A stretch of DNA of 64,000 bases from Cellulosimicrobium composti (lineage in GTDB: Bacteria; Actinomycetota; Actinomycetes; Actinomycetales; Cellulomonadaceae). The notes beneath the pieces were generated by a model. The model had not been told where the DNA came from, did no database searches, and saw only the letters and a list, made by a program, of their open reading frames with translations. The first letter of the stretch is position 1. Each line of letters begins with the position of its first letter. The stretch covers positions 1 to 64,000 of the forward strand of contig NZ_WMKA01000006.1 in NCBI RefSeq assembly GCF_009711085.1. The letters are read 5' to 3'. A program made the translations under genes and the position numbers. Below, in pieces: positions 15,966 through 23,269 of the stretch.

Positions 15966-16880
15966 GGCGCGCGCGACGCCGTCGTCGTCGTTCGCCGCGG
16001 TGACGTCCGTCGCCGCGGCGAGCACGTCGGGGTGGGCGTTCGCGACGGCGAACGAGCGGCCTGCCCAGCGCAGCATGGGCAGGTCGTTGGGCATGTCCCC
16101 GAACGCCCAGACGTCGCGCGCGTCGACGCCGAGGCGGGTGCACCAGCGCGCGAGCGCGGCGTCCTTGGTCACCGCGGGCGCGAGCAGCTCGGCGAGTCCG
16201 GCGGCGCCGGAGTAGGCGAGGTGGGCGCGGTCCCCGACGGCGTCGCGCACGCGCGCGAAGAACGTCTCCTGCGCGGGCGTCTGCGCGTCGGCGACGACGA
16301 CGGGCTGCGTCGCGGGTGCGTCGTCCACGGGGGAGCGCGGGTCGCGCGCGAGGATCTTCCCGACCGGCTGCCGCGCCGGGCCGCCCGGTGCGGCGCCGTG
16401 CGGGCCGAGCGTGGTCTCGACCGCGGCGACGTCCGCGGCGTCGTCGTCCGGCGTCGAGCGGAACCCCGGGTCGAACGTGGGGCCGTCGACGCGCTCGAAC
16501 GCGAGCGCGACGCCCGGGACGGCCGCGCGGAGGTCGGCGACGAGCGCCGCCGCCTCCGCGGCCGTGAAGCCGCACACGTCGAGCGGGCTCGCCGTCGCCA
16601 GGTCCCAGACCGCCGCGCCGCCGAGGCAGATGACGTGCCCGTGCCCGCCGACGACGTCGGCGAGCGGCCCGAGCCAGCGCGGAGGTCGCGCCGTGACGAA
16701 GACGACCTCGACCCCCGCGTCCTCGGCGGCGCGCAGGGCGGACCGGGTGCGCGCGGAGACGCTCCCGTCGGAGCGCAGGAGCGTCCCGTCGAGGTCCGTC
16801 GCGACGACGCGCGGGAGCCCGGGCACGGCCCCGGGGCGGCCCGGGACGGACGCGCGCGGGCCGCCGTCGGGCAGGGGCAC
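15918..16880 (-). CDS. Cof-type HAD-superfamily phosphatase
   Basis: The 320-residue product is a HAD-IIB phosphatase of unknown substrate, probably a sugar phosphate or cofactor. Motif I is VVATDLDGTLLRSDG with the two catalytic aspartates. Motif II is VFVTARPP. Motif III/IV is the Lys in TKDAALARW followed by VWAFGDMPNDLPML, typical of Cof proteins. A cap domain lies between residues about 90 and 200. The GTG start is only 4 bp after the yajQ stop, so the two are translationally linked; the first ~20 residues are Pro/Gly-rich and the true start could be slightly later. It converges with and overlaps the flavoprotein gene by 48 bp. Confidence 0.88.
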   Translation of the reverse strand: MPLPDGGPRASVPGRPGAVPGLPRVVATDLDGTLLRSDGSVSARTRSALRAAEDAGVEVVFVTARPPRWLGPLADVVGGHGHVICLGGAAVWDLATASPLDVCGFTAAEAAALVADLRAAVPGVALAFERVDGPTFDPGFRSTPDDDAADVAAVETTLGPHGAAPGGPARQPVGKILARDPRSPVDDAPATQPVVVADAQTPAQETFFARVRDAVGDRAHLAYSGAAGLAELLAPAVTKDAALARWCTRLGVDARDVWAFGDMPNDLPMLRWAGRSFAVANAHPDVLAAATDVTAANDDDGVARALLDELAHHGVVVAHE

Positions 16881-16884
16881 GGGG

Positions 16885-17379
16885 CTACCGGTAGTTCGTG
16901 AACTGCAGCGCGACGTCGAGGTCGGAGCCCTTGAGCAGCGCGATCACGGCCTGCAGGTCGTCGCGCGACTTGCTCGTGACCCGGACCTCGTCGCCCGTGA
17001 TCTGCGTCTTCACGGCCTTGGGGCCCTCGTCGCGGATGATCTTGGTGATCTTCTTCGCGTTCTCGCTCGACAGCCCCTCCTTGAGGGTCGCCGCGAGCCG
17101 GTACTCCTTGCCCGACGCCTTGGGCTCCTTGTCGCCCGTGTCGAGCGCCTTGAGGGAGATGCCCCGCTTGACGAGCTTGGTCTCGAACACGTCGAGGATC
17201 GCGAGCACGCGCTCCGCCGAGTTCGCGACCATGAGGATGCTGTCGCCGCTCCACGCGATCGACGCGCCGACGTTGCGGAAGTCGTAGCGCTGCGAGACCT
17301 CCTTGGCGGCCTGGTTGAGCGCGTTGTCGACCTCCTGGCGGTCGACCTTGCTGACGATGTCGAACGACGAGTCGGCCAT
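16885..17379 (-). CDS. YajQ-family nucleotide-binding protein
   Basis: The 164-residue protein matches YajQ throughout: [13 protein letters not shown] at the start, [12 protein letters not shown], the [15 protein letters not shown] segment, and the end VALQFTNYR. Some YajQ proteins bind cyclic di-GMP and others are nucleic-acid-binding, so the precise role is not fixed by sequence. I chose ATG at 17379 because the family begins there and GAGAGGA precedes it; the longer start at 17421 adds only a basic stretch. TACGGT on the minus strand (17425-17420) could be its own -10. The next gene (HAD) follows after 4 bp. Confidence 0.93.
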   Translation of the reverse strand: MADSSFDIVSKVDRQEVDNALNQAAKEVSQRYDFRNVGASIAWSGDSILMVANSAERVLAILDVFETKLVKRGISLKALDTGDKEPKASGKEYRLAATLKEGLSSENAKKITKIIRDEGPKAVKTQITGDEVRVTSKSRDDLQAVIALLKGSDLDVALQFTNYR

Positions 17380-17436
17380 GGGTGGTCCTCTCTCGGGCCG
17401 GGTACGGGTGCTGGGACCCACCGTAGTCGAGCGTGC

Positions 17437-18462
17437 TCAGGACCGGGCCGCGAGGCGCGTCGCGCGCGCCGTGCGCAGGCCGTCGACCGAGAGCACGACG
17501 AGCGCGAGCCACACGAGGCCGAAGCCCGCCCACCGCGTGGCGGACATGGGCTCGTGGAAGACGAGCAGGCCGAACACGAACTGCAGCGCCGGGCCGAGGT
17601 ACTGCAGCAGGCCGACGACGCTCAGGGGCAGCCGCCGCGCGGCGGCGCTGAAGAGCAGGAGCGGCAGGGCGGTGACGACGCCCGCCGACGCGAGCAGGAG
17701 CGCGTGGCCCGTGCCCTCGGCGCCGAACGTGCCGACGCCCGTCGCGGCGAGCCACCCGAGGTACGCGAGCGCGAGGGGCGTGAGCACCGTCGTCTCGACG
17801 GCGAGGCCGGGCAGTGCCTCGACCGTGCGGCCCACCCGGTTCTTCACGAGGCCGTAGAGGCCGAACGAGCACGCGAGGACGAGCGCGACCCAGGGCAGGC
17901 CGCCCGTCCCCGTGCTGAGCACGACGACCGCCGCCGCCCCGACGCCCACCGCGACCCACTGAGCGGGGCGCAGGCGCTCGCGCAGGACCACGACGGCGAG
18001 CAGCACGGTGACGAGCGGGTTGATGAAGTACCCGAGCGCGGCGTCGAGCACGTGCCCGCTGAGGACGCCGTACACGTACGTCGTCCAGTTGACGACGATG
18101 AGGACCGCGGCCACGGCGAGCACCCCGAGCGTGCGAGGGGTGCGCAGCGCCGCGACGTACCCGCCGAGCTGGCGCGTGGCGGCGAGGAGCACGAGGCAGA
18201 AGACGAGGCTCCACACGACGCGGTGCGCGATGATCTCGACCGGGGCGGCGGGCTCGAGCAGCGGGAAGTAGAGCGGCATGGCGCCCCACAGGAAGAACGC
18301 GCCGGCGCCGAGGAGGAGGCCCCACCGGTCGGTCGGCGCGGCCGGGCCCGTGCGGGCGCCGGACGACGCGGGGGCGGCCGGGGGAGCGGTGGCGCCGGTG
18401 GGCGCGGGCTCGGGCGTCCCGGGGCCCGGGAGGTGGCCCGGGGCGGGGGAGGGGTGGCTCAC
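17437..18462 (-). CDS. rarD: RarD-type EamA/DMT-superfamily permease
   Basis: The 341-residue protein has about 45 Pro/Ala-rich residues and then ten membrane helices in the two-repeat EamA arrangement. RarD signs include [10 protein letters not shown], the [10 protein letters not shown] motif, [27 protein letters not shown] (read as two adjoining motifs), and [17 protein letters not shown] near the end. RarD proteins are linked to chloramphenicol phenotypes, but the natural substrate is unknown. The GTG at 18462 is the best start. It lies 7 nt after the minus-strand -10-like TACAGT (18474-18469), so the transcript is probably leaderless. Upstream in-frame codons would run through the tRNA-Tyr gene. 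It is divergent from tRNA-Tyr. Confidence 0.88.
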   Translation of the reverse strand: MSHPSPAPGHLPGPGTPEPAPTGATAPPAAPASSGARTGPAAPTDRWGLLLGAGAFFLWGAMPLYFPLLEPAAPVEIIAHRVVWSLVFCLVLLAATRQLGGYVAALRTPRTLGVLAVAAVLIVVNWTTYVYGVLSGHVLDAALGYFINPLVTVLLAVVVLRERLRPAQWVAVGVGAAAVVVLSTGTGGLPWVALVLACSFGLYGLVKNRVGRTVEALPGLAVETTVLTPLALAYLGWLAATGVGTFGAEGTGHALLLASAGVVTALPLLLFSAAARRLPLSVVGLLQYLGPALQFVFGLLVFHEPMSATRWAGFGLVWLALVVLSVDGLRTARATRLAARS

Positions 18463-18468
18463 CGGACC

Positions 18469-18474
18469 ACTGTA
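18469..18474 (-). promoter_or_regulatory. -10 element of rarD (leaderless transcript)
   Basis: On the minus strand TACAGT is followed after six bases by the GTG start, which puts the expected transcription start on the start codon. No clear -35. Confidence 0.45.
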
Positions 18475-18554
18475 CGGACGGGCGCCGACACCGTCGCGGG
18501 CCACCTCCTGCCGGCCGCGGCGGAGGGCCGTGCCGGGCCTCGCGAGGGGCGGAT

Positions 18555-18584
18555 TTCGCACCTGGTGCGACGGGGCTGTATCGT
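18555..18584 (+). promoter_or_regulatory. Promoter of tRNA-Tyr
   Basis: TTCGCA (18555-18560), an 18-bp spacer and TATCGT (18579-18584), the -10 preceded by TG. The predicted start is about 55 nt before the tRNA. Confidence 0.5.
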
Positions 18585-18647
18585 GAGTGCGCTCGCACAG
18601 CGAGGACGGCACGACGTGTCGTCCTGGCGGGGCGCGCAGCTCCACAT

Positions 18648-18729
18648 GGCAGGTTGCCCGAGCGGCCAAAGGGATCTGACTGTAAATCAGACGGCTCAGC
18701 CTTCGGGGGTTCGAATCCCTCACCTGCCA
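18648..18729 (+). tRNA. tRNA-Tyr (anticodon GTA)
   Basis: An 82-nt class II tRNA. Acceptor GGCAGGT pairs with ACCTGCC (18722-18728), with A as discriminator. The anticodon stem TCTGA/TCAGA encloses CTGTAAA, with GTA at 18682-18684, and the variable arm is long, as for tRNA-Tyr, Leu and Ser. CCA is not encoded. A strong hairpin terminator follows. Confidence 0.96.
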
Positions 18730-18735
18730 CCGGAG

Positions 18736-18770
18736 CGACGGGGCGTCACCCATCGGGTGACGCCCCGTCG
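18736..18770 (+). terminator. Hairpin terminator after tRNA-Tyr
   Basis: A perfect 16-bp stem (18736-18751 with 18755-18770), loop ATC, followed by TCGTTCCC. Confidence 0.85.
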
Positions 18771-18888
18771 TCGTTCCCGGCACGCCGCCGCGCGGACCGG
18801 TCCCGGGTTGCCGGACGCCGCCGCGCGGGTCTCCCGGGAGGTCGTCGTCCCAGGGTCCTGGAGCCCAGGAACGGCGGAACGACGCCGA

Positions 18889-18918
18889 TTTCGTTCGGCG
18901 CCGTGTTCCGTGTAGAGT
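18889..18918 (+). promoter_or_regulatory. Promoter of tRNA-Thr
   Basis: TTTCGT (18889-18894), an 18-bp spacer and TAGAGT (18913-18918), preceded by TG. The predicted start lies about 4 nt before the tRNA. Confidence 0.55.
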
Positions 18919-18928
18919 TTTCCGCGCT

Positions 18929-19001
18929 GCCCCGATAGCTCAGTCGGCAGAGCATCTCCATGGTAAGGAGAAGGTCAAGGGTTCGATTCCCTTTCGGGGC
19001 T
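18929..19001 (+). tRNA. tRNA-Thr (anticodon GGT)
   Basis: A 73-nt tRNA. Acceptor GCCCCGA pairs with TCGGGGC (18994-19000), and the discriminator is T. The anticodon stem TCTCC/GGAGA encloses loop ATGGTAA with GGT at 18962-18964. CCA is not encoded. Confidence 0.96.
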
Positions 19002-19063
19002 CTGTGGTGACGCGGGGTCGTTTCGCTGGAATACTGGCGAGACGGCCTCGCGTTCAGTCACGC

Positions 19064-19140
19064 GGCGGGGTAGCTCAGATGGTTAGAGCGCACGACTCAT
19101 AATCGTGAGGTCGCGGGTTCGATCCCCGCCTCCGCTACCA
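19064..19140 (+). tRNA. tRNA-Met (anticodon CAT), elongator type
   Basis: A 77-nt tRNA including an encoded CCA (19138-19140). Acceptor GGCGGGG pairs with CTCCGCT using two G-U pairs. The anticodon stem CACGA/TCGTG encloses CTCATAA with CAT at 19098-19100. The absence of the three G-C pairs of initiator tRNA makes this elongator Met; a lysidine-modified Ile tRNA cannot be fully excluded. rpmG begins 87 bp later. Confidence 0.93.
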
Positions 19141-19226
19141 CTTTCGACAACCTCGCACGGCGGCCGGCGTCGTGCGACCTGCACAGCACATGCGCCCTCC
19201 GGAGGCGCGAGAGGTGGCTCACTACC

Positions 19227-19397
19227 GTGGCAAGCAAGAGCGCTGACGTTCGCCCCAAGATCACGCTGGCCTGCGTGGACTGCAAGGAGCGCAACTACAT
19301 CACGAAGAAGAACCGTCGCAACGACCCGGACCGCCTGGAGCTCGCGAAGTTCTGCCCGCGCTGCGGCAAGCACACCGCGCACCGCGAGACCCGCTGA
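19227..19397 (+). CDS. rpmG: 50S ribosomal protein L33 (zinc-binding form)
   Basis: A 56-residue L33, the usual length. It keeps both cysteine pairs (ACVDC and CPRC), so it is the zinc-binding C+ form, the kind often paired in actinobacteria with a zinc-independent paralogue elsewhere. [21 protein letters not shown] is the family core (read in two parts), and it ends HTAHRETR. It starts at GTG 19227; the region GGAGGCGCGAGAGG upstream could serve as ribosome site. Placement before two MaoC-type genes is a known actinobacterial order (rpmG2-hadA-hadB in mycobacteria). Confidence 0.96.
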   Translation: MASKSADVRPKITLACVDCKERNYITKKNRRNDPDRLELAKFCPRCGKHTAHRETR

Positions 19398-19425
19398 GCC
19401 TCCGGCTCCGCACCTGCGCACGCCC

Positions 19426-19887
19426 GTGAGCGTCAACCCGGCCTACGTCGGCCGCGAGTACCCCGCCAACGCGCCGTACTCGGTGGGACGCGAGAAGCTG
19501 CGCGAGTTCTCCGGCGCCGTCGGCGCCTCCCACCCCGTGCACCACGACCTCGTGGCGGCGCGGGGTGCGGGCTATCCGGACCTGGTCGCGCCGCCGACCT
19601 TCGCCGTCGTCGTCGCCCAGCGCGCGGAGAGCCAGCTGATCGAGGACCCCGAGGCGGGCATCGACTTCTCGCGCGTCGTCCACGCGGACGAGCGCTTCAC
19701 GCACCACCGGCCGATCGTCGCGGGCGACGAGCTCGTGACCGTGCTGCACGTGGACTCGATCGTCGAGCGGGCCGGCCTCGCGATGGTCACCACGCGCTGC
19801 GAGATCGCGGCGCTCCTGCCCGACGGCGGCACCGAGCCGGTCTCGACCGTCACCTCGACCCTCGCGGTCCGGGGGGAGGGCGCATGA
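19426..19887 (+). CDS. MaoC-type dehydratase, FAS1-like N-terminal subunit (HadA-like)
   Basis: The 153-residue product has the MaoC hot-dog fold of the FAS1-DH type: VGREYPANAPYSVGREKLREF at the start (read in two parts), then DLVAPPTFAVVVAQ, RVVHADERFTHHRPIVAGDEL in the middle and a beta-strand-rich end. It lacks the catalytic D-x-N-P-x-H motif, so it is probably the non-catalytic partner of the next protein, as HadA is with HadB of the mycobacterial fatty-acid elongation system. The GTG at 19426 sits 28 bp after rpmG; the stop overlaps the next ATG (ATGA). In a non-mycolate organism the real substrate is uncertain. Confidence 0.82.
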   Translation: MSVNPAYVGREYPANAPYSVGREKLREFSGAVGASHPVHHDLVAARGAGYPDLVAPPTFAVVVAQRAESQLIEDPEAGIDFSRVVHADERFTHHRPIVAGDELVTVLHVDSIVERAGLAMVTTRCEIAALLPDGGTEPVSTVTSTLAVRGEGA

Positions 19888-20318
19888 GCACCGAGGCCAC
19901 CCGCCCCGCCCTGGCCGACCTGTCGGTCGGTGACGTGATCGGCACCCGCACGGTCGAGGTCGACCGCGCCCGCCTCGTGCGGTACGCCGGCGCGAGCGGC
20001 GACTTCAACCCGATCCACTGGAACGACGCGTTCGCCGCCGAGGTGGGCCTGCCCGGCGTCATCGCCCACGGCATGTTCACGATGGGCGCCGCGGTGGCCC
20101 TCGTCGAGGACTGGGCCGGCGACCCGGGCGCCGTCGTCGACTACCAGACGCGCTTCACGCGCCCCGTGCCCGTGCCGAACCCCGGCGTCGCGACGCTCGA
20201 GGTGACGGGGGCCGTGGGCGCCGTGGATGCGGACGCCGGCACCGTCCGCATCGACCTCACCGTGACGTTCGAGGGTGCCCGCGTGCTCGGCAAGACGCAG
20301 GCGGTCGTCCGTCTCTGA
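19884..20318 (+). CDS. MaoC-type dehydratase, catalytic subunit (HadB-like)
   Basis: The 144-residue hydratase-2/MaoC protein has the catalytic segment GDFNPIHWND (Asp and His of the hydratase dyad, about residues 38-47), followed by LPGVIAHGMFTMG. It should hydrate or dehydrate a 3-hydroxyacyl thioester together with the preceding subunit. The ATG overlaps the upstream stop by four bases, which favours equal synthesis of the two. A 16-bp-stem hairpin ends the rpmG-hadA-hadB unit. In many actinobacteria murB follows here; in this genome murB is displaced about 6 kb by accessory genes. Confidence 0.88.
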   Translation: MSTEATRPALADLSVGDVIGTRTVEVDRARLVRYAGASGDFNPIHWNDAFAAEVGLPGVIAHGMFTMGAAVALVEDWAGDPGAVVDYQTRFTRPVPVPNPGVATLEVTGAVGAVDADAGTVRIDLTVTFEGARVLGKTQAVVRL

Positions 20319-20353
20319 CGCCGTGCCGCCGCGGCGGCACGCTCACGACGCCC

Positions 20354-20389
20354 CGAGGGCGCCGCACCCGGCCGGGTGCGGCGCCCTCG
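20354..20389 (+). terminator. Hairpin terminator after the MaoC pair
   Basis: A 16-bp perfect stem (20354-20369 with 20374-20389) closes on GGCC and is followed by TCGTTCCC. Confidence 0.85.
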
Positions 20390-20468
20390 TCGTTCCCGGG
20401 CGGCCGCTCGCGTGCCGCGCACCCGGACGGCCCGGCCCCCACCTCCGGACGGCGACCCCCTTCCGTCG

Positions 20469-20489
20469 TGAGAGCGCTCCCACTAGGGT
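20469..20489 (+). promoter_or_regulatory. CebR-like LacI-family operator and -10 element
   Basis: TGAGAGCGCTCCCA (20469-20482) differs at one base from the palindrome TGGGAGCGCTCCCA bound by the cellobiose-responsive repressor CebR of streptomycetes (established knowledge). TAGGGT (20484-20489) directly behind it is a good -10. The operator therefore fills the spacer between -35 and -10 of the following gene. Confidence 0.7.
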
Positions 20490-20524
20490 GGGGCGCGCCA
20501 GCCACGACGTCGAAGGAGACGCTC

Positions 20525-22048
20525 ATGACCCAGCACGGCGACCGTCCCGCACGCCTCGACCCGCCCGCCCCGGAGCCCGGCCCCGCACCCGCGCGGGGCA
20601 TCGACCGCCGCACCGTGCTCGCCCTGGGCGGCGCGCTCGCACTCGCCGGGCTCACCGCGACGCCCGCCGCGGCGCGGCCGGGCGGCGCACCGCCCGCGCC
20701 GGGGCGACCCGGTGGCGGACCGGACCGCGGGAGCGCCGGGTCGGTCGGGCGCGCCCACGACTTCCTCGGGGCAGCCCTCGACGCCTACCCGGAGGTCGGC
20801 CCCGGCCCCCGTCTCGCGCAGTCGTACGCCGACCAGCTCGGGCTGTTCTCGACCGCCTTCGTCTACGACAACGCGCTCGCGGTCCTCGCGAGCCTCACCG
20901 CCGGGCGCCGCTATCTCGACCGGGCGCGCGCGCTCGGCGACGGGCTCGTGTTCGCGCTCGAGCACGACCCCGAGCACGACGACGGCCGGCTGCGCCAGGC
21001 GTACAACGTCGGGCCGTACGTCTTCTACGACGGCACGCCCCAGGACCACGGGCTCGTGCTCCCGGACGGCACCGCGAACGTCGGGTGGCAGTTCGGGTTC
21101 CTCGGCACCGCGGTGGGCGACATGGCGTGGCCGGGCATCGCCCTGCTGCACCTGCACGCCGTCACGCGCGACCGGCGCTACCTCGACGCCGCCCGCCGGA
21201 TCGCCGGGTGGGTCGTCGCGAACACGTGGTCGCACGAGCCCCTGGGCGGGTTCTCGTTCGGGGTGGACGGGGCGAACGCCCCGGTCCCCAACGGCTCGAC
21301 CGAGCACAACATCGACTGCGTCGCGTTCTTCCGGCAGCTCGGCGCGGCCACGCGCGAGCGCCGCTGGACCGAGGCCGCCGCGCACGCGCGCGCGTTCGTC
21401 GACCGCATGTGGGAGCCCGACGGCGGCTACTGGTACACGGGCACGAACGACGGCGTCGAGATCAACCGGGACCCGCTCCCGCTCGACCCGCAGACGTGGG
21501 GGTGGCTCGCGCTGCGCGACCGCCGGCACGCCCGTGCGCTCGACTGGGCGGACGACACGCTCGCGACGCGCGACGTCGCGGGGGACGGGCTCTCGCAGCT
21601 CCCCGCGGGCACCGTCGTGGAGGGCGTGACGTTCTCGAGCGCGAGCCTGACGTCGACGGCGACGTACAACGACCGGCAGGTGCACCCGCAGGGCGTGTGG
21701 CTCGAGGGGACGGCGCAGCTCGCGTCGGCGCTCGCGGACCGCGGGGCGCGCGGACGCGGGAGCCGTGACGACCGCCGCCGGGGCCGGCGAGGCTGCGAGC
21801 GGCACGACGACCGCGACCGGGCCGAGGGCCTGCTGCGGGAGGTCCGGCTCGTGCAGGACCGCGTCGGGGCGGGCCAGACGATGGGCGGGGCGCCGCTCCC
21901 GGAGCGGTCGGGCGTCGTGGCGGCGTCGAGCCTCCTCGACTCGGGCTTCGGCTTCGGGTACTTCCCGGTCCAGCACGTCGGCGCGACGTCGTGGTACCTG
22001 CTCGCGGCGGCGCGCGCGAACCCGCTGCAGCCGGGCCGGCTCGGCTGA
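20525..22048 (+). CDS. Tat-exported six-hairpin glycosidase-like protein
   Basis: The 507-residue protein begins with a twin-arginine signal (GIDRRTVLALGGALALAG, cleavage expected near AAARP). The body shows repeated helical pairs such as FVYDNALAVLASL, RYLDRARALGDGLVFALEHD and EHNIDCVAFFRQLGAATRERR (read in parts), the look of an (alpha/alpha)6 toroid glycosidase or related carbohydrate-active enzyme. No GH family could be fixed by eye. ATG 20525 has AAGGAG 6 bp upstream. The CebR-like operator suggests induction by cello-oligosaccharides or a similar sugar. Residues about 408-437 are abnormally Arg-rich, and the alternative frame there reads as an Ala/Thr/Gly linker, so a pair of compensating indels is possible. 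Confidence 0.7.
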   Translation: MTQHGDRPARLDPPAPEPGPAPARGIDRRTVLALGGALALAGLTATPAAARPGGAPPAPGRPGGGPDRGSAGSVGRAHDFLGAALDAYPEVGPGPRLAQSYADQLGLFSTAFVYDNALAVLASLTAGRRYLDRARALGDGLVFALEHDPEHDDGRLRQAYNVGPYVFYDGTPQDHGLVLPDGTANVGWQFGFLGTAVGDMAWPGIALLHLHAVTRDRRYLDAARRIAGWVVANTWSHEPLGGFSFGVDGANAPVPNGSTEHNIDCVAFFRQLGAATRERRWTEAAAHARAFVDRMWEPDGGYWYTGTNDGVEINRDPLPLDPQTWGWLALRDRRHARALDWADDTLATRDVAGDGLSQLPAGTVVEGVTFSSASLTSTATYNDRQVHPQGVWLEGTAQLASALADRGARGRGSRDDRRRGRRGCERHDDRDRAEGLLREVRLVQDRVGAGQTMGGAPLPERSGVVAASSLLDSGFGFGYFPVQHVGATSWYLLAAARANPLQPGRLG

Positions 22049-22057
22049 CGCGCGGCG

Positions 22058-23197
22058 TCAGGTGGTGGGGGCGGGGCCGGTCGTCGTCCCCACCACGAGC
22101 TCCACGTCGAGCTCGACGGTCGTCGGGGTCTCCCCGGCGAGCTGGCGGATGACGGCCCGCCCGAGCTCGGCGCCCTTGCGCGCGAGCGGCTGGTGGACGG
22201 TCGTGAGCACGTCCGGGGCGAGCCACGGCAGGTCGAGCCCGTCGAACCCGGCCACGGAGACGTCGTCGGGCACGCGCAGGCCGAGCTCGCGCGCGGCGAG
22301 CAGGGCTCCGGCGGCCAGGAGGTCGGAGTGCGCGATGACGGCGGTGGGCCGGGTGCTCGGGTCGGCCGCGACGGTCGCGCCGTCCGCGCCGGGACGCCCG
22401 AGCAGGGCGAGCGTCGCGGAGCGGCCGTGCTCGACGAGCGACGCCTCGGTCTCCCAGCTCGCCACGGGCTCGACGACGTCGCGCACGCCCGCGAGCCGGT
22501 TGGCCGTCGGCGTCCGGTCCACCTGCGCGAGCCGCTCGGCGTCGATCGGGCCGCTGCGGTCGGTGGTGTCGAGGGGGAGCGAGACCTCGGCGACGCGCGT
22601 GTGCCCGAGGTCGACGAGGTGGCGCACGACGGCGGCCGTGCCCGACCGGTCGCGGATGGCGACGAGCGGCGCGCCCTCGACCTCGCGGCCCTCGCCGACG
22701 ACCACGGGCACGCCGCGCCGCTGCAGCGCGGCGAGCGTCGCGTCGTCGGTGCCGACGCCCCACACGAGGACGGCGACGTCCATCGCCGCGCTCTCGACGA
22801 GCGGGTCGACGGCGCGCGCCGGGTCGTCGGACGGGATGCCGGGGATGAGGAGCACGCCCAGGCCGTTCTCGCCGAGCGTCGAGACGAGACCGTCGAGGAC
22901 CTGGACGGCGACGGGGTCGCGGAACGCGCGGCGCAGCTGGTCGCCCACGACGACGCCGACGACGCCCGAGCGGCCCGACCGCAGCTGGCGGCCGAGCGGG
23001 TTGGGTCCGGTGTACCCGAGCTCCTTCGCGGCGTCGAGCACGCGCGCGCGGGTCTCGGGCGTGATGGGCCCGGCGCCGGAGAACGCGAGCGACGCGGTCG
23101 AGACGGACACGCCCGCGAGCTCGGCGACCTTGGCGAGCGTGGGGCGGTGGCCGGACGCGGCGGTCCCGGGCTCCCGGTTGCCGGGGGTGTCGCTCAT
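22058..23197 (-). CDS. LacI-family transcriptional regulator
   Basis: The 379-residue repressor has the LacI helix-turn-helix at about residues 20-45 (TLAKVAELAGVSVSTASLAF), the hinge helix PNPLGRQLRSGRSGVVGVVV (about 65-84, read as one boundary region), and a periplasmic-binding-protein-like ligand domain ending in DDVSVAGFDGLDLPWLAPDVLTTVHQP (read in parts), which is diagnostic. Ligand is unknown, probably a sugar. ATG 23197 has AGGGAG upstream. It is divergent from the MFS pair, and two identical 14-bp palindromes of LacI-operator type lie just inside the MFS gene, its most likely targets. It converges with the Tat-exported gene (9-bp gap). Confidence 0.93.
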   Translation of the reverse strand: MSDTPGNREPGTAASGHRPTLAKVAELAGVSVSTASLAFSGAGPITPETRARVLDAAKELGYTGPNPLGRQLRSGRSGVVGVVVGDQLRRAFRDPVAVQVLDGLVSTLGENGLGVLLIPGIPSDDPARAVDPLVESAAMDVAVLVWGVGTDDATLAALQRRGVPVVVGEGREVEGAPLVAIRDRSGTAAVVRHLVDLGHTRVAEVSLPLDTTDRSGPIDAERLAQVDRTPTANRLAGVRDVVEPVASWETEASLVEHGRSATLALLGRPGADGATVAADPSTRPTAVIAHSDLLAAGALLAARELGLRVPDDVSVAGFDGLDLPWLAPDVLTTVHQPLARKGAELGRAVIRQLAGETPTTVELDVELVVGTTTGPAPTT

Positions 23198-23233
23198 CAC
23201 GCTCCCTGCCTCCCGCGCGTGCGGGATTCTCGA

Positions 23234-23262
23234 TTGACGCGCGGCCAGCGTACCCGCACACT
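23234..23262 (+). promoter_or_regulatory. Promoter of the MFS pair
   Basis: TTGACG (23234-23239), a 17-bp spacer and CACACT (23257-23262). The expected start is 7-8 nt downstream, on the ATG at 23270, so the mRNA may be leaderless. Confidence 0.45.
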
Positions 23263-23269
23263 GGTGACC

